Part shown: piece after piece, positions 13,561 through 15,726 of the stretch | Layout: each line of letters opens with the position of its first letter | Numbering within the stretch: the first letter of the stretch is position 1 | Assembly: GCA_903911985.1 (NCBI GenBank) | Contig: CAIWFP010000108.1 | Location: forward strand, 1 to 15,726 | Length of the DNA: 15,726 nt | From: an uncultured Sphingomonadales bacterium | Lineage (GTDB): Bacteria > Pseudomonadota > Alphaproteobacteria > Sphingomonadales > Sphingomonadaceae | Direction: 5' to 3' | Made by a program: the position numbers and the translations under genes | Notes under the pieces: generated by a model | Databases searched by the model: none | The model's input: only the letters and a program-made list of their open reading frames with translations | What the model was told of the DNA's origin: nothing

Positions 13561-14436
13561 ATGACCGAAGCAGAAGAATCGCAACTTTCGCACCGCCGGT
13601 TCTACAAGGCCGAGCAGGACGCCAGTTTTGCCGACGCCAGTACCGCCCGCAGCGCGCAGACCGCCAACGCGTCCTATCGCCTCGCCTATCGCGACGCCGA
13701 ATTTTTGCTGCGCGATGAATTGCGTCCGGTGCGGTTCCAGCTGGAGCTGCTCAAGGCCGAAATGCTGCTCGACGAGGCGGGGATAGGCTCCACGCTGGTA
13801 TGCTATGGCTCGGCGCGCATCCCTTCGCCCGAGGCGGCGGAGGCGCTGGTGGCCAATGCCACTGCGGGAAACCGGGCTATTGCCGAAAGGCTCGCCGCCA
13901 AGGCGCGATATTACACACAGGCGCGCGAGCTGGCCCGCATCGCCAGCCAATGCGCGGTGGTGGAAAAGGGCCTGCGCCAGTTCGTTATCTGCTCTGGCGG
14001 GGGCCCATCGATCATGGAGGCGGCCAATCGCGGGGCGGCCGATGCCGGGGCGGAATCGATCGGGCTGAATATTGTGCTGCCGCATGAGCAGACGCCCAAT
14101 CCCTATGTCACCCCGCGCCTGTCGTTTCAGTTCCACTATTTCGCGCTGCGCAAGATGCATTTCCTGTTGCGGGCGCGGGCGGTGGCGGTGTTTCCCGGGG
14201 GCTTTGGCACGCTGGACGAGCTGATGGAGACGCTGACCCTGATCCAGACCGGCAAGATGCGGCGCATTCCCATCCTGCTGTTTGGCCGGGAATATTGGAA
14301 CCGGGTGCTGAATTTCGAGGCTCTGGCCGAGGAAGGGGTGGTTGCCCGAGAGGATCTGGCGCTGATTAGCTGGGTGGAGACGGCGGCGGAGGCATGGGCG
14401 GAAATCACCCGCTTTTACAATCTGGATTGCGATTAG
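13561..14436 (+). CDS. LOG-family protein (TIGR00730 Rossmann fold; putative nucleotide 5'-monophosphate phosphoribohydrolase)
   Basis: 291 aa. The LOG/lysine-decarboxylase-like Rossmann fold starts around residue 77 (STLVCYGSARI). It carries ICSGGGPSIMEAANRGAADA (143-162), a core ALRKMHFLLRARAVAVFPGG (195-214) and the signature PGGFGTLDELMETLTLIQTGK (212-232). The PGGxGTxxE motif and the Arg/Lys before it bind the sugar phosphate in enzymes that split cytokinin-type or other nucleoside monophosphates into base and ribose 5-phosphate. In bacteria the usual substrate is AMP or an N6-modified AMP. About 75 residues precede the fold, longer than in small LOG proteins, and are helical (FRLAYRDAEF-like region and LELLKAEMLLDEAG). 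The start is ATG 13561 with AGG immediately upstream; a TTG at 13525 adds 12 unlikely residues. It is convergent with the DUF2306-like gene, 44 bp away. Confidence 0.87.
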   Translation: MTEAEESQLSHRRFYKAEQDASFADASTARSAQTANASYRLAYRDAEFLLRDELRPVRFQLELLKAEMLLDEAGIGSTLVCYGSARIPSPEAAEALVANATAGNRAIAERLAAKARYYTQARELARIASQCAVVEKGLRQFVICSGGGPSIMEAANRGAADAGAESIGLNIVLPHEQTPNPYVTPRLSFQFHYFALRKMHFLLRARAVAVFPGGFGTLDELMETLTLIQTGKMRRIPILLFGREYWNRVLNFEALAEEGVVAREDLALISWVETAAEAWAEITRFYNLDCD

Positions 14437-14480
14437 GGTTTATCCCGTAACGCCCCAGCCGATCCAACCGACAGGCCAAT

Positions 14481-14909
14481 CTATCCGAAAAGCCAATGCC
14501 CCAGGATCCGGCTGGGCAGGAAGGTGAAGGCCCCGGCAATCAGCAGTGCGCCAACCACCAGCCCGCGCACGGCCTGCCGGTGCCGGAGGTGCTCGCCCCT
14601 GCGGGCAAAGACAACCACCAGCGGCAGCATCACCAGCGTCCAGACCGAGAGCAGGTGGATGAGGCTGAAGTGGCCCGGGCGGATCTGCTTTACCGCGAAG
14701 CTGGCCAGCGCGGTGGCGGCGATGGCGCCTACCCACAGATAGCCCAGCACCCGGTGCCGTGTGGTGCCGCGCCTGCCCCACAGGATCGCCGGGGTAAGCG
14801 CCAGCGCGAGGACGGCGGCGACAAGATGGGCCCACACCGGCGCGGGCAGCTTGTGCCACAGCGGCGCCCGCCGCACCAATGCCAGGGCCACCACCAGAAG
14901 CAGCGCCAC
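14481..14909 (-). CDS. DUF2306-like small membrane protein
   Basis: 142 aa with five probable membrane helices (about residues 2-13, 25-43, 55-73, 84-101 and 115-133). The loop TTRHRVLGYLWVGAI (49-63) matches the HRxLGY...W motif seen in DUF2306 proteins, and a second conserved histidine follows (FSLIHLLSVW, 81-90). The function is unknown; conserved histidines in such families suggest metal or heme binding, as inference only. GTG 14909 is the only standard start codon available. The frame stays open upstream to a stop at 14988-14990 and the first helix may extend upstream (ERLIGAAAVALLL), so a non-standard start (CTG or ATT near 14924-14927, behind GAAAGG) is possible. It is the likely second gene of an operon with thiD (67-bp gap). 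Confidence 0.68.
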   Translation of the reverse strand: MALLLVVALALVRRAPLWHKLPAPVWAHLVAAVLALALTPAILWGRRGTTRHRVLGYLWVGAIAATALASFAVKQIRPGHFSLIHLLSVWTLVMLPLVVVFARRGEHLRHRQAVRGLVVGALLIAGAFTFLPSRILGHWLFG

Positions 14910-14976
14910 GGCGGCGGCGCCAATCAGCCTTTCGGTGCGGTCGGGCTGGTGCAGGGGGGGACTTCGTCCTGTCAGC

Positions 14977-15726
14977 CTATTGGGGAATTATGGGCAAGTG
15001 GTCGAGTGGGACCAGGCCCAGTGTATGGCCCAGCGGACCATTGCCGCCGCCATAGAGCGGTGCCGCCCGCAGAGCGGCCTGAACATAGGCAATGGCGCGC
15101 CGCACGGCTTCCTCCAGCGCCAGCCCGGCGCCGAGGTGGGTGGCGATGGCGCTGGCCAGGGTGCAGCCGGTGCCGTGAGTGTGGCGGGTGGCGAGGCGGG
15201 GGTGATGGAACTCCCATTCCTGCCATCCGTCAGGCTCGGTCAGCTTGAACAGGCAGTCGAAGATCAGATCGTCGGTGCGGGTGGAGGCCTGCTCGTTGCC
15301 GCCGTGGACAAAGCCGCCGGGCCAATGCCCGCCCTTGGCGAGGATCGCTTGCGCGCCGGTGCGCTCCATCACCGCTTTCGCCGCTTCGGCCATCGCGGAC
15401 TCGTCCCTAATGTCAGCCATGCCCGAGAGTACTGTCAGTTCGGGCAGGTTGGGGGTGGTGAGGGTGGCGCGGGCGATCAGTGCCTCGAAGGCCGCGACCA
15501 CACCTTCGCCCGCCAGCACGCCGCCGCCAGTGCCGCCATTTGTCGCTACCATCACCGGATCGAACACCACCGGGCCGGTGAAATGCTCCAGCCGCCGCGC
15601 CACCAGCGCGGCGGTCTCGGGCGTCCCCAGCATGCCGATCTTCACCGCGTCTGCGCCGATGTCCGACAGGCAGGCATCGATCTGTTCGCCCACCAGCGCG
15701 GGCGGAAGGGGATTGGCGGCGGAAAC
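14977..15726 (-). CDS. thiD: Hydroxymethylpyrimidine phosphate kinase ThiD (N-terminus outside the window)
   Basis: 249 codons are visible before the stop; the frame is open to the window edge, so about 50 N-terminal residues including the start are missing. The ribokinase-like fold of ThiD shows DAVKIGMLGTPETAALV, VVFDPVMVATNGG, LTTPNLPELTVLSG, ILAKGGHW and the active-site anion hole HTHGTGCTLASAIATHLG, whose cysteine is typical of HMP-phosphate kinases. The enzyme phosphorylates HMP and HMP-phosphate to HMP-diphosphate, the pyrimidine half of thiamine. No other thiamine gene and no THI riboswitch are visible in the window. A loop between GG and the TPNLPE strand is somewhat Gly-rich (NGGTGGGVLAGEG), where family members have NSGD-like sequences. 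The DUF2306-like gene follows on the same strand. Confidence 0.92.
   Translation of the reverse strand, partial: VSAANPLPPALVGEQIDACLSDIGADAVKIGMLGTPETAALVARRLEHFTGPVVFDPVMVATNGGTGGGVLAGEGVVAAFEALIARATLTTPNLPELTVLSGMADIRDESAMAEAAKAVMERTGAQAILAKGGHWPGGFVHGGNEQASTRTDDLIFDCLFKLTEPDGWQEWEFHHPRLATRHTHGTGCTLASAIATHLGAGLALEEAVRRAIAYVQAALRAAPLYGGGNGPLGHTLGLVPLDHLPIIPQ

Noticed and set aside
14910..14976. THI riboswitch or other leader near thiD
   Set aside because: This lies downstream of thiD; the upstream side of the gene is outside the window, so no riboswitch can be judged.

Overview
The window is GC-rich chromosomal DNA with dense, mostly codirectional gene blocks. Its gene content fits an alphaproteobacterium, most likely a sphingomonad (Sphingomonadales). 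This placement rests on the style of the GreA/B-like protein, on the palindromic intergenic repeat starting with GCATTTTC, and on the overall protein flavour; no rRNA or other decisive marker is present. Nothing looks like a prophage, transposon, integrase or CRISPR array, and the region reads as ordinary chromosome with one accessory-looking stretch (about 7.0-10.0 kb).

Left part (1-5.9 kb): the window opens inside a tRNA-Gln(CUG), followed by a MgtC/DUF4010 membrane protein. A 356-bp gap with an 18-bp tandem duplication and two hairpins leads to a tightly overlapping three-gene operon, ydbH-ynbE-ydbL. In E. coli, YdbH (inner membrane) and YnbE (outer-membrane lipoprotein) form an intermembrane bridge for phospholipid transport, with YdbL as a periplasmic modulator. 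Here the genes are coupled by an ATGA overlap and a TGATG overlap.

Middle part (5.9-10.1 kb): after a gap of roughly 400 bp comes a glutathione S-transferase-like gene, facing a small helix-turn-helix protein on the minus strand. A TetR-type regulator (minus) then diverges from a two-gene operon (plus). That operon encodes an unusual aminoglycoside-phosphotransferase-fold protein, in which the usual HGDxxxxN catalytic loop reads SDSGQF, and a SnoaL/NTF2-like protein. The divergent promoter region contains a good sigma70-type promoter (TTGCAT, 17 bp, TATACA) and an imperfect 16-bp palindrome that could be the TetR operator. This regulator-kinase-NTF2 module is the best candidate for an uncharacterised small-molecule pathway.

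Right part (10.1-15.7 kb): on the minus strand a YegD-type Hsp70-like ATPase overlaps by 4 bp a GreA/GreB-type elongation factor. Diverging from it is a second phosphotransferase with an intact HGDVHLKN active site, preceded by an AT-rich leader with a 7-bp inverted repeat. Next come two strong palindromes (13341-13430), a LOG-family (TIGR00730) protein, a small DUF2306-like membrane protein, and thiD (hydroxymethylpyrimidine phosphate kinase), which runs off the right edge. Start codons are uncertain for several genes (mgtC-like, ynbE, GST, tetR, second kinase, DUF2306) and alternatives are given in each entry.
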